From contig MNCI01005256.1 of NCBI GenBank assembly GCA_015680685.1, forward strand, positions 416,242 through 446,951: a stretch of DNA of 30,710 nucleotides, in the 5' to 3' direction. A program made the position numbers and the translations under genes. The DNA comes from Gnetum montanum (Eukaryota; Streptophyta; Gnetopsida; Gnetales; Gnetaceae). Below, in pieces: positions 1-10,219 of the stretch; within the stretch, counting starts at the first letter, position 1, and every line of letters starts with the position of its first letter. The notes under the pieces were generated by a model. The model was not told where the DNA came from and made no database searches. It saw only the letters and a program-made list of their open reading frames with translations.

Positions 1-138
1 TTATACCAGAAAATTAAATTGGGAAGCCACCTAAGTCACAAGATCCATTATTACAATTTTCGGGCACGATCACATGCTATAACATAAGATCTTTAATTAA
101 GGCAAGCAGTAAGGTATAACTTGATTTCCTAAACAACC

Positions 139-168
139 TTACTAATGCTTGACCCGTGTGATTGCAGA
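139..168 (+). promoter_or_regulatory. Putative branch point and 3' splice acceptor before the element A 3' ORF
   Basis: TTACTAAT at 139-146 resembles a plant branch-point consensus. About 22 bases on, GATTGCAG ends at 167, and the ATG of the ORF begins at 168. The same layout occurs before the homologous ORF of element B (26566-26596, minus strand). Inference: the ORF is translated from a spliced subgenomic RNA, as proposed for env-position ORFs of Athila-type elements. The donor would lie upstream, outside the window. Confidence 0.55.
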
Positions 169-755
169 TGGCTCCGAAACGTGCACAGCAGGAGGGTCCT
201 GTTCAAGGTGGAACAAAACGATCTCAGAGAGGTGGAAGACAAGGCCTTGCTGGAAAACATGCAGAATAGGAGGAACAATCATTCAGCGTTCATCAAAAAG
301 ATCCTCCTACCGTACTGTCTAGGCAGGAAGAAGATCCTCTCTGAAAGCGGTGCCTGGTACTTAGGGGAAATGTACCAATTTTGGCACAATAAAGAAGAAG
401 GCACATGGTTAACACTTGTGGTGTGACTATTGATTTCTCTATTCAAGCCATCTTGGAAGTATTAAACCTTCCAAATATAGGGCCAAAGGTTGCTCGGAAC
501 TAGCTGGACACTTTCAAAAATGAACAGCTTAATAAACTATTGACAGAGAATAAAAGGGTGGCAGAAGAAAAAGAGAAGGCTGTCTGGGCTGCCTCTATGG
601 CACAAGTGCAAACTTACACGCATGCCAAGGCACTCAAAGCCTTACAAGAGGAGAAACTCCAGGCCATACTTCAACACTATCAAATCCCAAGACTTGGAGC
701 AAAGGAAAAGGGAAAGACACCTATGGAAGAGTCACCGCCACCAGGAACTACATGA
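168..755 (+). pseudogene. Element A 3' ORF remnant with plant-transposon-type domain and coiled coil
   Basis: The reading starts MAPKRAQQEGPVQ at 168, directly after a splice-acceptor-like CAG. It has to change frame near 235 and back near 415, and it meets a TAG at 501. The central part (Y-x-GE-x-Y-x-F, then IDFSIQAILEVLNLPN) aligns with the element B ORF (GETYLF, then FYLVEAIAQALGFPN). It also matches the style of the domain annotated as 'putative plant transposon protein' in Athila and Tat elements. Most of that domain is missing: the frame passes directly into a charged helical stretch and ends PPPGTT before the stop, close to the PLPGTV end of B's ORF. The position between pol and the 3' LTR is the env-like slot. 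Its function is unknown, and this copy is dead. Confidence 0.6.
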
Positions 756-990
756 GTTCCAAATTTTTGTAAATATTCTATGTGTTGTGTCTTTGTTTTG
801 TTTTCTTCCCACATTGCGGCATCACCCCATTTTTCCATCTAATAATCCCATACCTATCCACTGTGTAATCAATGTAGCTTGTTCTCACTTTAACTCGAGG
901 ACAAGTTTTCATTCAGTCATGGTGGTATGGTGAGACATGAAATTGCTCATATTGCTGGCGGTCGCGTTAAGGCACCCACGTTATATCATG

Positions 991-1098
991 GGTCGCGATA
1001 TCGCATATGCGATATATCATGGGCCACGATATCGCGTGCGCGATATCATGTATGTGATATCGCGTCTTCCCCGCGATATCGCGTACACGATATCGCAG
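991..1098. repeat. GATATC palindrome array in U3 of LTR A
   Basis: Six GATATC palindromes start at 997, 1028, 1042, 1056, 1075 and 1089, most in larger CGATATCG or GCGATATCGC palindromes. Several lie 14 bases apart. The array ends about 20 bases before the TATA box. It may be an enhancer-like cluster or a source of hairpins; this is inference from position. Confidence 0.7.
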
Positions 1099-1112
1099 TC
1101 AGCCGCAATTTC

Positions 1113-1120
1113 TATAAATA
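1113..1120 (+). promoter_or_regulatory. TATA box of LTR A
   Basis: TATAAATA follows the palindrome array and precedes a transcript-like leader with no further TATA, as expected at the U3/R junction of a plant LTR. Confidence 0.6.
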
Positions 1121-1377
1121 AGAGGCGGCTCTCCCTCATTTGGATCCCAGTTTTAGAGTAGCGAAGCTCTGGCAGTTTGATCCCTCTAGAGTTAGATTTT
1201 TTCCCGTGTCTGCCCACAGTGTGGTGAATGTAATTGTACGGTGTCTTTATTCGAGTGTGCCGTACTTGGACACGCACATGACCGACAATAAAGATCGAGA
1301 TTACTTCATCATTGCAGCATTCACTTAGTTTATTTATTTGTTATTTATTTAATGTTATTTATTGCTTTCGTAGCGCG

Positions 1378-1720
1378 GTGTGAGTACGACTTGATTACGA
1401 ACGCCCACGGGTGTGTACGGCTAGTCAAGGAATCGATTACTCATTGCGATTAGTCTCTCACCCTTAAACTCCTAAAAGCGGAACGAGTACGACTTGATTA
1501 CGAGCATTTAAGTGTGACTACTTGGTAGCCTAGTGGCGTATCCAGGATCTACGCTTGGTAACCCAGTGGCGTATTTGGGATCTGCGCTTGGTAATCCCAG
1601 TGGCGTGCCTCGGAGCTACGCTTGGTAGTCCCAGTGGTAGTCGTGCACGAAGTCCAAGATGTGTACGGTTGATCAAGGAATCAGTTGCTCGTCGCACTTT
1701 GGCTAGATTAGATTTCTTAC
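1378..1720. repeat. Nested tandem repeats in LTR A
   Basis: A 33-34-bp unit containing CCCAGTGGCGT and CTACGCTTGGTA is repeated a little over three times between about 1525 and 1640. It lies inside a larger imperfect duplication: the blocks around 1412-1465 and 1655-1715 both contain GTGTACGG, TCAAGGAATC and CACCCTT/TACCCTT-like ends, and GAGTACGACTTGATTACGA occurs at about 1383 and 1485. The layout suggests expansion by slippage or unequal pairing within the LTR. Confidence 0.6.
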
Positions 1721-2085
1721 CCTTTTCCTCCTAGCTTAGCTTAGTTAGTATTATTTTCCACTACCTTTAGGAGTAGCGTAGATTAGGAAACACATCATAC
1801 ACCTCATCTAGACTAAACCATACGTGACATATGCAATACTAGTCTAGGTGGGAAGACAGCAAACTACGACCTAAGGCTAACTATCTAGGTGCCACAACTA
1901 GTCCATCTGCGGAGTTCGACCGGATCGCGCATGCGACGCTCGTTTCGTATGGTTGAATGTAGGGGTACCTCGCCACTCATCAAATTGCCTTGAGGATAAG
2001 GCAATTTTCTAGGTGCTTGCCTACATGTTAGTTGAGGATTTAATGCATACATCCCAGACTCTTGTAAGTGTGACACCATAGGGCA

Positions 2086-3500
2086 ACATCTCTTTAGATA
2101 TTCATATTAACAAATTTCACAATCAGTTTCATCATTAGAGTCGATTTTCACAACTTCTTCTAGGGCTATAGCTTTTTCCTTACCTCTTTGGTAGGTACAT
2201 TTAGCTTCTTTTCACCTTCTATGGTTATGATCACTATTTTTCTCTTTGGATTCTTTGGAAATCTTCATAGTAGTTTGAAATATTTCATCCAAAGAGTCTC
2301 ATAATTTGTCAACCTTTACCAAAATATTAGAAATGGATTTTTGTATGGGTAAGATCTTCTTGTTCATCACTTCATCAAGTGGTAACTCCTCCTCATCACA
2401 AAATCTAACCTCCCATTTCCTGATGAAAGGGTCCCTATTATACTCTTATGCACTTTTCCTTTTTTGTAGCTCAACTTCTTCTTTTGTTACCTGCTCAATT
2501 AGCCTTTATATCTAATGAGCTCTCAATTCAAATAGTCTCCCCTGGGCATACACCCCAAGGGTTCTTCTAGTTTCTTCTCTGAGCCCATCTATGATGTGGT
2601 AAAGTTGTTCTCTTTAAGAATAACCATGTCCAGGGCATCAATGTAAGAGTGAATAATATCTACCCATGGTGGCATCTAAGGATTCATGTGTTTTCTATTT
2701 CTAGCCTTGGATTTGCCTTCTCAAATTAGACACTTTGAAATATGTTTAGTATTTATCATTAAATAGTTCTAACAATGTACTCCATTGGCGAATGGATTTC
2801 AGCTCCAAAGATCGGTACTAGCTTTCAACTTCCTTGATGATTGTCCTTGAAAAAAGCTTAAATTTTTGCCACTCATTTTCTATGTTTTGTAAGGCATAGG
2901 CATCATGGAAATTTTGTAGATGTGTTTGTGGATCAAAGTTATATCCCCACTCAAATCTTGGGGTATTATTCATGTCTAAGTACTTGATCCAACTATCTTT
3001 CATATGCCTAGTTGAAATTTTAACTACCTCTACGATGTTGAGCATGCTTCAACTCACTAATAGAGGTTCATCATCATCACTATGTCAATGATTCCGATGA
3101 TGGTTTTAACCACCCCTTTGGTCTTGGTGGCCTTCACAATCATTATTTTCTTATTGATCATCTTCATCATAATTATTTCAATGACGGCTTCTATAAGAAC
3201 CATCAAATGAAGAGGAATGTTTGGAATTGGATGAAGAGGAAGGTGGATTGCCATTGTCACTATGGTATCTACCATCACTTTTTCATTTATTACAACCATC
3301 ATCCTTAGATCCCTTGTCCTTGTGATGCTCGCTCGAGCCCTTACCTTGGCTGTCACTTTTTCCTAAACCCAGTTTATGAATAGTGGATTGCAGGTTCAAG
3401 TTTACACCCTTATCAAAAATAACAAGGGGTGGAGAATCTTCATGTTGAGAACCTTCAAAGGAAGGATCCTCATTGTCATCTTGATCTAGTAGGAACAAGT
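2086..3500 (-). pseudogene. gag: Element B gag (Athila-like), truncated
   Basis: Read on the minus strand from about 3498. A single frame carries an acidic Asp/Ser/His-rich N-terminal part and then the retrotransposon gag domain. Recognisable pieces are WIKYLDMNNTPRFEW, RQWSTLLELFNDKY, the CPGHGYS motif (with a stop after it) and LYHIIDGLREETRRTL. Spacing and motifs fit Athila-lineage gag. At least ten in-frame stops interrupt it. The last readable part has a Cys-x2-Cys like the start of a zinc knuckle near 2110, and homology then ends where element A begins. No protease or pol of B follows in the window. Gag would form the virus-like particle; this copy cannot. Confidence 0.65.
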
Positions 3501-3985
3501 GATTAGTGTAATGTTTTTCCTTTGTAACCTCATGGAGTTTCTCCTAACATTGATCTCGCTTGCATTATGTTTCAATGGGACAATAGTTTCAAGTTTCATA
3601 ACCTTTTATAATGCATTTTTCATGAAGATCTATAATGCCCAACTTCTTAAGAGTTTGAAACAGCATCTACGCACAGATTGATCAGGGGGCAAGATGATGT
3701 TGCCCTTCATATCATGCCATTGTAGTTGTTCATCTTGATGTAAAATGATGGTGAAGTCTAGTACATACTCATTTGGATGAGTATATACCACTTTGCACTC
3801 CTATGGAACCAATAGTTTGACATCTTCATGTTTGTGAAAAAAAGAAGACATTTTGCAAAACAAATAAAATTATCAGTGTGCTTAATAGTTTTATATGTCA
3901 TTGTAAGTGATGTTGACCTTGAGTTCATCCAACAATATGAATAATATTCACTAATCCTAGATAGCACATGTTTTAACAAACAAAG
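3501..3985 (-). other. Untranslated leader of element B
   Basis: This AT-rich stretch lies between the primer-binding site and the start of gag on the minus strand. I see no conserved frame. It is the expected 5' untranslated leader. Confidence 0.45.
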
Positions 3986-4003
3986 TTCCCAGCAACGATG
4001 CCA
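3986..4003 (-). promoter_or_regulatory. Primer-binding site of element B, complementary to Asp-tRNA
   Basis: On the minus strand TGGCATCGTTGCTGGGAA matches the Asp-tRNA-type primer-binding site of Athila elements (TGGCGCCGTTGCCGGGGA) at 14 of 18 positions, and all four mismatches are transitions. It lies one or two bases after the CA end of the adjacent LTR. It fixes the strand and the downstream edge of that LTR. Confidence 0.75.
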
Positions 4004-4004
4004 A

Positions 4005-5131
4005 TGATGAGCGGTGAGGTACTCTTGTGCCCAACCATATTAATCACAAAGTGTTCACATGCGATCTAGTCAAATTTCTTGTTCTTTATCATTTCCAGTG
4101 CACTAGTCCTTTAAGAAGTGAATCTTGCCTTAAGATTAATCATTGTCTTCCCAATTACACTTGTGATGTACACTAGTATGGTTAAGTGTAATTGAGGCAT
4201 CTAATTTTTATCATTTTGTATTTTTATGATTTTGGTACTTAAAGAGAAACAAAGTAGTTGGACTAACTAATTTAATTTATCTAATCAACGAATGTCTAAC
4301 TAGTCCTAACATAAGCATCTAGTCCCACTTTTCATACATGTTTTAAACCCACGTATCCACTGCTGGGCAACCAAGCGCTACACTATTGGGCATACCAATC
4401 AATAATGCTGCTAAGATTACCAAGTGAATACAAGTTATGCTTGAAGTGGTCATACTTATGTGTTTAATCTATCTTGCTTAATCGCTTCGTTAACTTAATT
4501 ACTAGAAACATTTAATAAATAATTGAAAGCATTTAATAAATAATTGAAAATACTAAATGTATAAAAAAAATATTTAATCTATCCAAAGTGCTACAAGGTT
4601 TATTAGAAAGCTCGTCTTTATTTCCACACACACTATCGTGCTCAGGTACAACAATGTTGAAATAAAGATCCATACACTCAATGACTCCTACAACAGGCAC
4701 TCAAGAGAAAACTTCTAACTTTTAAATAAAAAAATTGTAAGAGCTTCATGACAACTACAATCTCTATTGTCATAAATGCGACTGGTAGGCATGTATTTAT
4801 AGCCAAAAAAAGATACTAAGTTGACGGGGCCTCATTAATGCATGATATGATGCATCAACTAGGCCTTGTCATTGAGGCCTAGTTAACAAGGTCACATCAA
4901 TGCAGGCAACCGAATAGGACTCCTCATGACTAAATGAAAACTCATCCTCAAGTTCTTTTACAAAATTGAAAAGGTATGGGATTATTGACTAACTTTTTGC
5001 AAACAAAATAAACTAACTGACTTGACAAAAAATGGAGTGCTTGGGTCTATGAATCAACACATTACAAAAAATGACAGTATTCAAGACACAAAATTGAAAA
5101 CCATGACACAACTCTTCAAAACTAGACAACA
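4005..5131 (-). repeat. LTR of element B (minus strand)
   Basis: Read 5'-3' on the minus strand it runs from TGTTGTC at 5131, after the purine-rich CAAGGGACA, to CA at 4005, one base before the primer-binding site. The TATA box is at 4794-4801. Upstream of it lie short inverted motifs around AGGCCT (4860-4900). The left-hand sequence is the end of a 3' ORF and the right-hand sequence is a 5' leader and gag, so this LTR has element-internal sequence on both sides. The start is less certain than the end. Confidence 0.55.
4794..4801 (-). promoter_or_regulatory. TATA box of LTR B
   Basis: TATAAATA within GGCTATAAATACATGCC on the minus strand, at the expected place inside the LTR. Confidence 0.55.
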
Positions 5132-5165
5132 TGTCCCTTGATGGCATGAAGTTGGGTGGAGAATA

Positions 5166-7567
5166 TTAGACAGTCCCAGGTAGTGGTGGCTCCTGAGGTT
5201 TTGAGGAACCTTCACTGACTTCATGCACAAGCAACGGTTGAGGTGGCTATGGCTATCCTACTATTTTTGCAACTTCAGGTGGGAGGTAGAAAACATCTAG
5301 TAGTGCTTTCATTTTTTATTTGTTGCTTCTAGGATTGTGCACCATCCATGCAACTTTTCCAATGTGGGTTAAAATGGGCACATCCCAGGATCATGGGATT
5401 GCTAGAAAAAACTCCTTAGCATTAATGAACCAGGTAGCAAACTATTTGTGTTCAATGTCAAACACCTTGACTGTGTCCTTCAACTCCTAGTAGTCATTTA
5501 TCCATTTGGTTAGGTTCTCAGTAATTGATCGTTGATCTCTGAACCATGCTCTAAGAACTTTGAGTTCAGCATTTGTGGTCCCAAGCTTTTGCTTAGTGTC
5601 TTTGTGGTGCTTGAACTCTACCTTGTATAACAAACCACTTATTTCTTCAACTCTGATTGTAGCCATCTGGTAGTTAGCATTGCTAGGTTTGCATATTGGA
5701 GATTGGCTAACTCCATATATTCTGTCATGTTTTCAATTTGCAACTCCTTCAAGTGAATCTCTACTTTGTTTTAGGTGTCAATCCCATTAATGATGGGTTG
5801 CCAAACTTCTCTTCCCTATTGGAGTTGCTAGAGGGCTTCATTCATTTTTGTCTTTGTCATCTGAATGTTTTTTTTGTTGACTTCCTTTTGCAAGCCCACC
5901 TAGTCTCTATAGTGATCCTTCACTTTTTTGAACTTGAGAACCTCATTCTTCCATGTGGCAAGCTCGATGGCAGACTTCTAGTGTATGGCATGCACTTCCT
6001 CCATTTACAGATTTCAATCTTTTGTAGACAATCTCCTCAATTTAGTGTTCACCTTGGAAAGTTTCTCCTATTGTTTATGAATAAATTCTTGCATTTTCTC
6101 CTTCTGAGCATTAACATTACACAAGCGAGGATTCTGTGGGATCAAGGTCTTGTTCTCCTAGCACATCTGTGCCAAGTCCTTCTGAATTGACTACATTTTT
6201 ACTTTAACTATGGACTGGTTGAAGATGGTTGTTATTGCCTCCTCCTTAGCCTTCTAGAATCATTTTTTAAGCTATTTGAAAGCTTCATCTCTTATTATTG
6301 ATAAGTTGAGGATCATAGGACTAGCAAGTTAGATGCCTAGTTTGGTAACCTTCACGGCCAAGCATTGATTTCATTCTTGAACTATTTCAAGTTGTCCCTC
6401 CAAAATAATGCACTTTCCCCTTAGGTTTAGTAGCTCTGACTAAGTTATAGTGATTTCTTCTAGAAAATCAAAGATTTCTGAAATCAGTTGCCTGGTTCCC
6501 ACCAGTTGTTGCAGCAATTCTTCATATTGGACTATGTTCAACTTTCTGCTGACCATGCCTACAGATGTCTACACATCTTGAAGTGTAGATACATCTAGTA
6601 TAGAGGTTGCAAGTGCATTTAATGCTTCAACATAGTTCGCAATAACTTTTACTATTGTTTCCTACCCTTGGTGCTAGATCACCAGGATAGTTGCCCTTTC
6701 ACCTTCCTTCAAATGCATCAAGAAAGTGGCAACATTCTTAGAGAGTTCTGGGAATAAATGGTGTTGAGTTAAAGACATCATTACCTCTCAAACATTAGAT
6801 CTGACCTCGCAGGTAACTGTGTTCGTTAGGTAGAGAAAATTGGTCCACCTCTCTCCATCTAGCTAACTGTTCAAATCACCTCACTAAGGTGACTCATGGC
6901 TGGTTAGTATACAGATAGATCCATCCCACTCATTCTTGCACGTTGCTCTTGTTCACTTAAGAGCTATTCTCAGATTTTGTGTAGGCACTCAATGGTTGCG
7001 AGTGCCTCTAACATTATTTCTTAATTGGGTGGTGGTGGTGGCTACTCCTCTTCTTAGGTCATCAATAGCATCTTATCTTTCATGATCTCAGACCATGAGG
7101 CTAAAGGAGCATGCCTAAGTGTATCATTGGAGTAGTAGATGATTCCTACCCTTTTGCAAAGTTTTCAAATTAGGCATGGAAAGGGTAGGGTTTTCCTTCC
7201 ATGTTCATTTTCCTTGAAGCACTTTTCGATCTCTAAGTAGATCAATTGTGGAAGGTTGATGGGAAATTTCCCTCTTAGAGTAGTGCATGCTTGGGCGGAG
7301 AAGGCGATCACCTTGCTTGTCCTCACCATTGGATTGAGGTGATAGGCTACAATTTTAAAATAAATTTGTTCCATCAGTGTGAGCACACCATACTTCTTAT
7401 AGTCAACCCCGTAGCACCGTTGGGTCCACTCCTTCTTGGCCTCAAAATCACCCTTCATGGATAGTTCTGCTAGATGTGTCCTAATGTTAGGAAACCCAAG
7501 TGCCTGTGCAATAGCTTCTACCAAGTAGAACACTTGAATATCCTAGCCTTGACTTTGATAATGGATC
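5166..7567 (-). pseudogene. Element B 3' ORF, downstream part (plant-transposon domain plus long coiled coil)
   Basis: This is the continuation of the frame that starts at 26565 and is interrupted by element C. The first part (7533-7165, open for 122 codons) reads FYLVEAIAQALGFPN, then a Trp/Tyr-rich stretch, INLPQLIYLEIEKC and LPFPCLI, followed after one stop by KLCKRVG. This order resembles the 'putative plant transposon protein' domain of Athila and Tat ORFs. After it come about 500 codons rich in Glu, Lys, Leu and Gln in heptad-like runs (for example YEELLQQLVGTRQLI near 6530), broken mainly by point nonsense codons. It ends PPLPGTV before TAA at 5168-5166, just ahead of the LTR. Function is unknown; a structural or env-slot role is inference. 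Confidence 0.65.
7563..7567. repeat. Target-site duplication of element C, left copy
   Basis: GGATC directly precedes the LTR and is identical to 26113-26117 directly after the 3' LTR. Ty3/gypsy integrases typically make 5-bp duplications. Confidence 0.9.
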
Positions 7568-7846
7568 TAAAACACCCTAAAAAATGTGGGGTCATCCTTG
7601 CTTCACCAAGCTCTTGCAGTCCGCACAGCACGATGGCAGTTCATCGGGAGAAGAACGTTCTGAGTCCAGGTCGGCCAGTTCAGAAAATTTTCTACTTTGA
7701 GCATGGACAGGTTCTATACCATCCTACCCACCCACCAAAGTAGCCTAAACAACCGACAACCTACTCAGAAACGATGTGCATAATCGGCCACAACATTATG
7801 GATGTGCAAGAAACAATTTGGCAAGTTTTCTAAGTCACGAAGCCTG

Positions 7847-7880
7847 CTACGCTACGCTATGCTATGTAGCATAGCAAGCT
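7847..7880. repeat. TAGCATAGC hairpin in U3 of the 5' LTR
   Basis: GCTATGCTA and TAGCATAGC (7856-7875) are perfect 9-base arms around a 2-base centre, preceded by further GCTACG repeats. The 3' LTR has a shortened version near 24664-24690 and a second cluster near 24993-25025. Confidence 0.75.
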
Positions 7881-8462
7881 TCGGAAGAAGATGGCGAAAC
7901 GAAGTGCTACGCTACGTGACATCACACAGCGTAGCATGGCAACGACTTCACTACCCACTACCCTCGCCCAATTTTGAGTTCTGCAGTGATGCCTTTTTCG
8001 TCAGGAAGTGGTAGACCATGTCTGCTAGTACGCTACGCTGAGCTACATGGTGCAGCAAGGCGTAGCAATCCTACAGAAGATATATAAGGCAGTTCGAAAG
8101 GTAGAGTCAACAGAGTTCACAACACTTGCATCGCAGGAGAAAGTTTGCAAATCGGAAAAACTCTTGCGACTAAGGCAAGTTGCTATGCTACGCCAAGCAT
8201 GCTACGTCAAAAAGCACAGTGAGGCATGTAGGTGGTTGCGCGACATCAATGCACTCCACCTAATCGGACCGTTGGCACACATCCCCAGACACTGACGGTG
8301 CGATTTGGTGTGGTAGGATCGTAGTTATTGCATGGCAAGTTCGCATCACAATGGTCTTGTAGGCCCAACGGTCATAGATGACTCGAGTGGTGCTAATAAG
8401 ACAAGGCAAGCCTGCGGCATGTAGCATTCAAAAAATTGCTCCTTTCCACTTACCTTCAGCCC

Positions 8463-8470
8463 TATAAATA
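8463..8470 (+). promoter_or_regulatory. TATA box of the 5' LTR of element C
   Basis: TATAAATA in CAGCCCTATAAATATCCCGG. The surrounding 30 bases are unchanged between the two LTRs although the rest has drifted. It would drive the genomic and gag-pol RNA. Confidence 0.75.
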
Positions 8471-9339
8471 TCCCGGCAAATAGCATATAACATGTTGGAA
8501 ATTTTTTAAAGGTACCAACAATTTGGAAAAGTCCACAATTTTTAAAGTTTGAAATTGCAAAAGAGTTCACATCTTTCTTGAAGCAAACAACTTCCAAGTG
8601 GTGGGAACTTTGAAATTCTGAAACAAAGATCTCCATTCTCTCCAGTATTGTAATATCAAAGTCATCTATCTTAAGCTGTATACAGTGACTCTCTCTCGGC
8701 CAGCGAGAGGTTCCTGTCTCTGTTCTACCACCTTGGTAGAGCCTCGCATTGTTTGTACGCGAGTACACATCCATGTGCATAGCTCTTTTTTCTCGACACG
8801 TCTTGGTTACTCTCAGGATTTCTGTACTCCATCACGCTGTGCAGCCGATTGTATCCACCCTGACCAAACAATTTTGTAGCTTTGGAGCGGTGCATGTTTC
8901 TAACCATACTTTACTTTATCTCTCATTTGTTGTCTTGTTTCTTTGCATTATTTTCTGTTTTATTCACCTTTAAGCATTATTTCATATTACTGCTACATTT
9001 TTATAGTTTTTCCCCTACTTTATTTACCTGTAAGAATTATCTCGCATTTTGTATTATTTACGTTACAAAAGGCTATATTGACACTGATGTAAGTCCCTGT
9101 CTAATCGACTAGACCGTTCAGGACACCTCGGCACCACCCTCCCACGGATACGGGGTTGGAACTGTCATGTCCGTTGACCCCCGGCATTCCTCTAGCCGCT
9201 GACGTTTTTGATCGCTACAGTTTTCTGATGCTAGAAGGAGGGCCTTTTGGTGCCTTTTCCACGTGTCACGGTAGTTCTGTGAGCCTTCTGCACCCTGATA
9301 CACACAAGCATAAACCCGACACCCTCTTGCAGTTGTTTG

Positions 9340-10146
9340 CACTATATGCGATGTAGATCGGTCGCCTCGACGGTTCCTCCAAAACCCTACGAAACACAAG
9401 GCATCCAATCGTCGGTTAACTAGCTCATCCTACGGTTGTCTTGGATGTGTTCTGAACTCCATCTCGTGTGGTACAAACTGGTCACCTTAACGGTCCCTCT
9501 AGGATCCTACGAGACATAAAGTCTGCCTGATTGCTAACTAGCTTACCCATCCTATGATTGTCTTGTCTGCGTTCTGTACCCCATCCAGTGTGGTACAAAC
9601 CGGTTGCCTCGACGGTCGCTCCGGGATCCTCCAAGACATAAAGCCTACCTAGTCACTAGTTAATTTTCTTGTCTTATGGTAGTCTCGTACGTCTTCCACA
9701 CCTCGGCTTGTATTAGCGTAGACTTGACACCCATCTGTCGTTGTTTACGTGTCGTACAGTGTAGATCGGTCGCCTCGACGATTCCTCTGGAACCCTACGA
9801 GATAATAAGCCTTCCGATGGCGATTTAACCTGCCTTTCCTTTTTACAGTAGTCCTGCATGCGTTCTGCATCCTAGCAAGTGCAAGTGAAAATGTGACACC
9901 CTTTGAGGTTGTTTACACCTTGTGTGATGCAGGTCGGTCGCCTCGACAGTCCCTCCGGGATCCTATGGGACATAAAGCCTTCTTGATCGTTTGTCAACTG
10001 AACTTGCCTTATAGTAGTCTTGCACGTGCTTTGTACCTCATCACACACAAGCATAGACATGACACCCTTTGCAGTTGTTTACGCTTTGTGTGGTACAGAT
10101 CAGTCGCCCCAATGATTCCCCTAGAATCCGGCAAGACATAAAGCCA
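9340..10146 (+). repeat. Six modular tandem repeats in the leader of element C
   Basis: The core motif, about 55 bases with GGTCGCCTCGACGGTCCCTC and a GACATAAAGCC end, begins near 9350, 9469, 9590, 9756, 9925 and 10090. The steps are about 119, 121, 166, 169 and 165 bases. Long units carry an extra module with AAGCATAGACATGACACCC and TTGTTTACG-like sequence, and short units lack it. The array fills the untranslated leader (9220-10219). I found no convincing primer-binding site directly after 9219. A packaging or dimerisation role is possible but unproven. Confidence 0.8.
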
Positions 10147-10219
10147 CCTTTTGTCGCTTTTTTCAATCCTTCTTTTCTTTTGCACTTTTTGCATTTTTTG
10201 CATAATCACTTGCTTAGAA

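Larger units (their letters stand above)
904..2085 (+). repeat. LTR of element A (approximate limits)
   Basis: It follows the 3' ORF and a purine-rich CGAGGACAAG near 895-905. It holds a TATA box (1113-1120), a U3 palindrome array (991-1098) and internal tandem repeats (1378-1720), so it reads as a 3' LTR. The left edge could be anywhere from about 904 to 932. The right edge is placed where the minus-strand gag of element B resumes near 2085, but it could be as early as about 1897, since 1898-2085 has no diagnostic content. No partner LTR lies in the window, so neither end nor a target-site duplication can be confirmed. Confidence 0.5.
7568..9219 (+). repeat. 5' LTR of element C
   Basis: It starts TAAAACACC (the 3' LTR has TGAAACACC, so the terminal G has mutated to A) and ends CTACA. 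Alignable with 24388-26112 throughout. It holds a TATA box at 8463-8470 and GCTACGCTA/TAGCATAGC inverted motifs in U3. It lacks a block of about 60 bases present in the 3' LTR near 25000-25065, between short GCTACGCTACG repeats. The R/U5 part is T-rich near 8920-9060. Confidence 0.92.

Noticed and set aside
1017-1277. ORFs spanning the GATATC palindromes on both strands
   Set aside because: Palindromic repeats read open on both strands by composition; the region is LTR U3 and leader.
5738-6190. A 150-codon plus-strand ORF rich in Leu, Phe and His
   Set aside because: It is the shadow of the minus-strand coiled-coil region of element B, whose Glu/Lys/Gln codons read as Phe/Leu on the other strand.
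9248-9265. TGGTGCC-TTTTCC as a primer-binding site for element C
   Set aside because: Only about 11 of 18 positions fit the Asp-tRNA type, and it begins 28 bases after the LTR end fixed by the target-site duplication. No better site was found.
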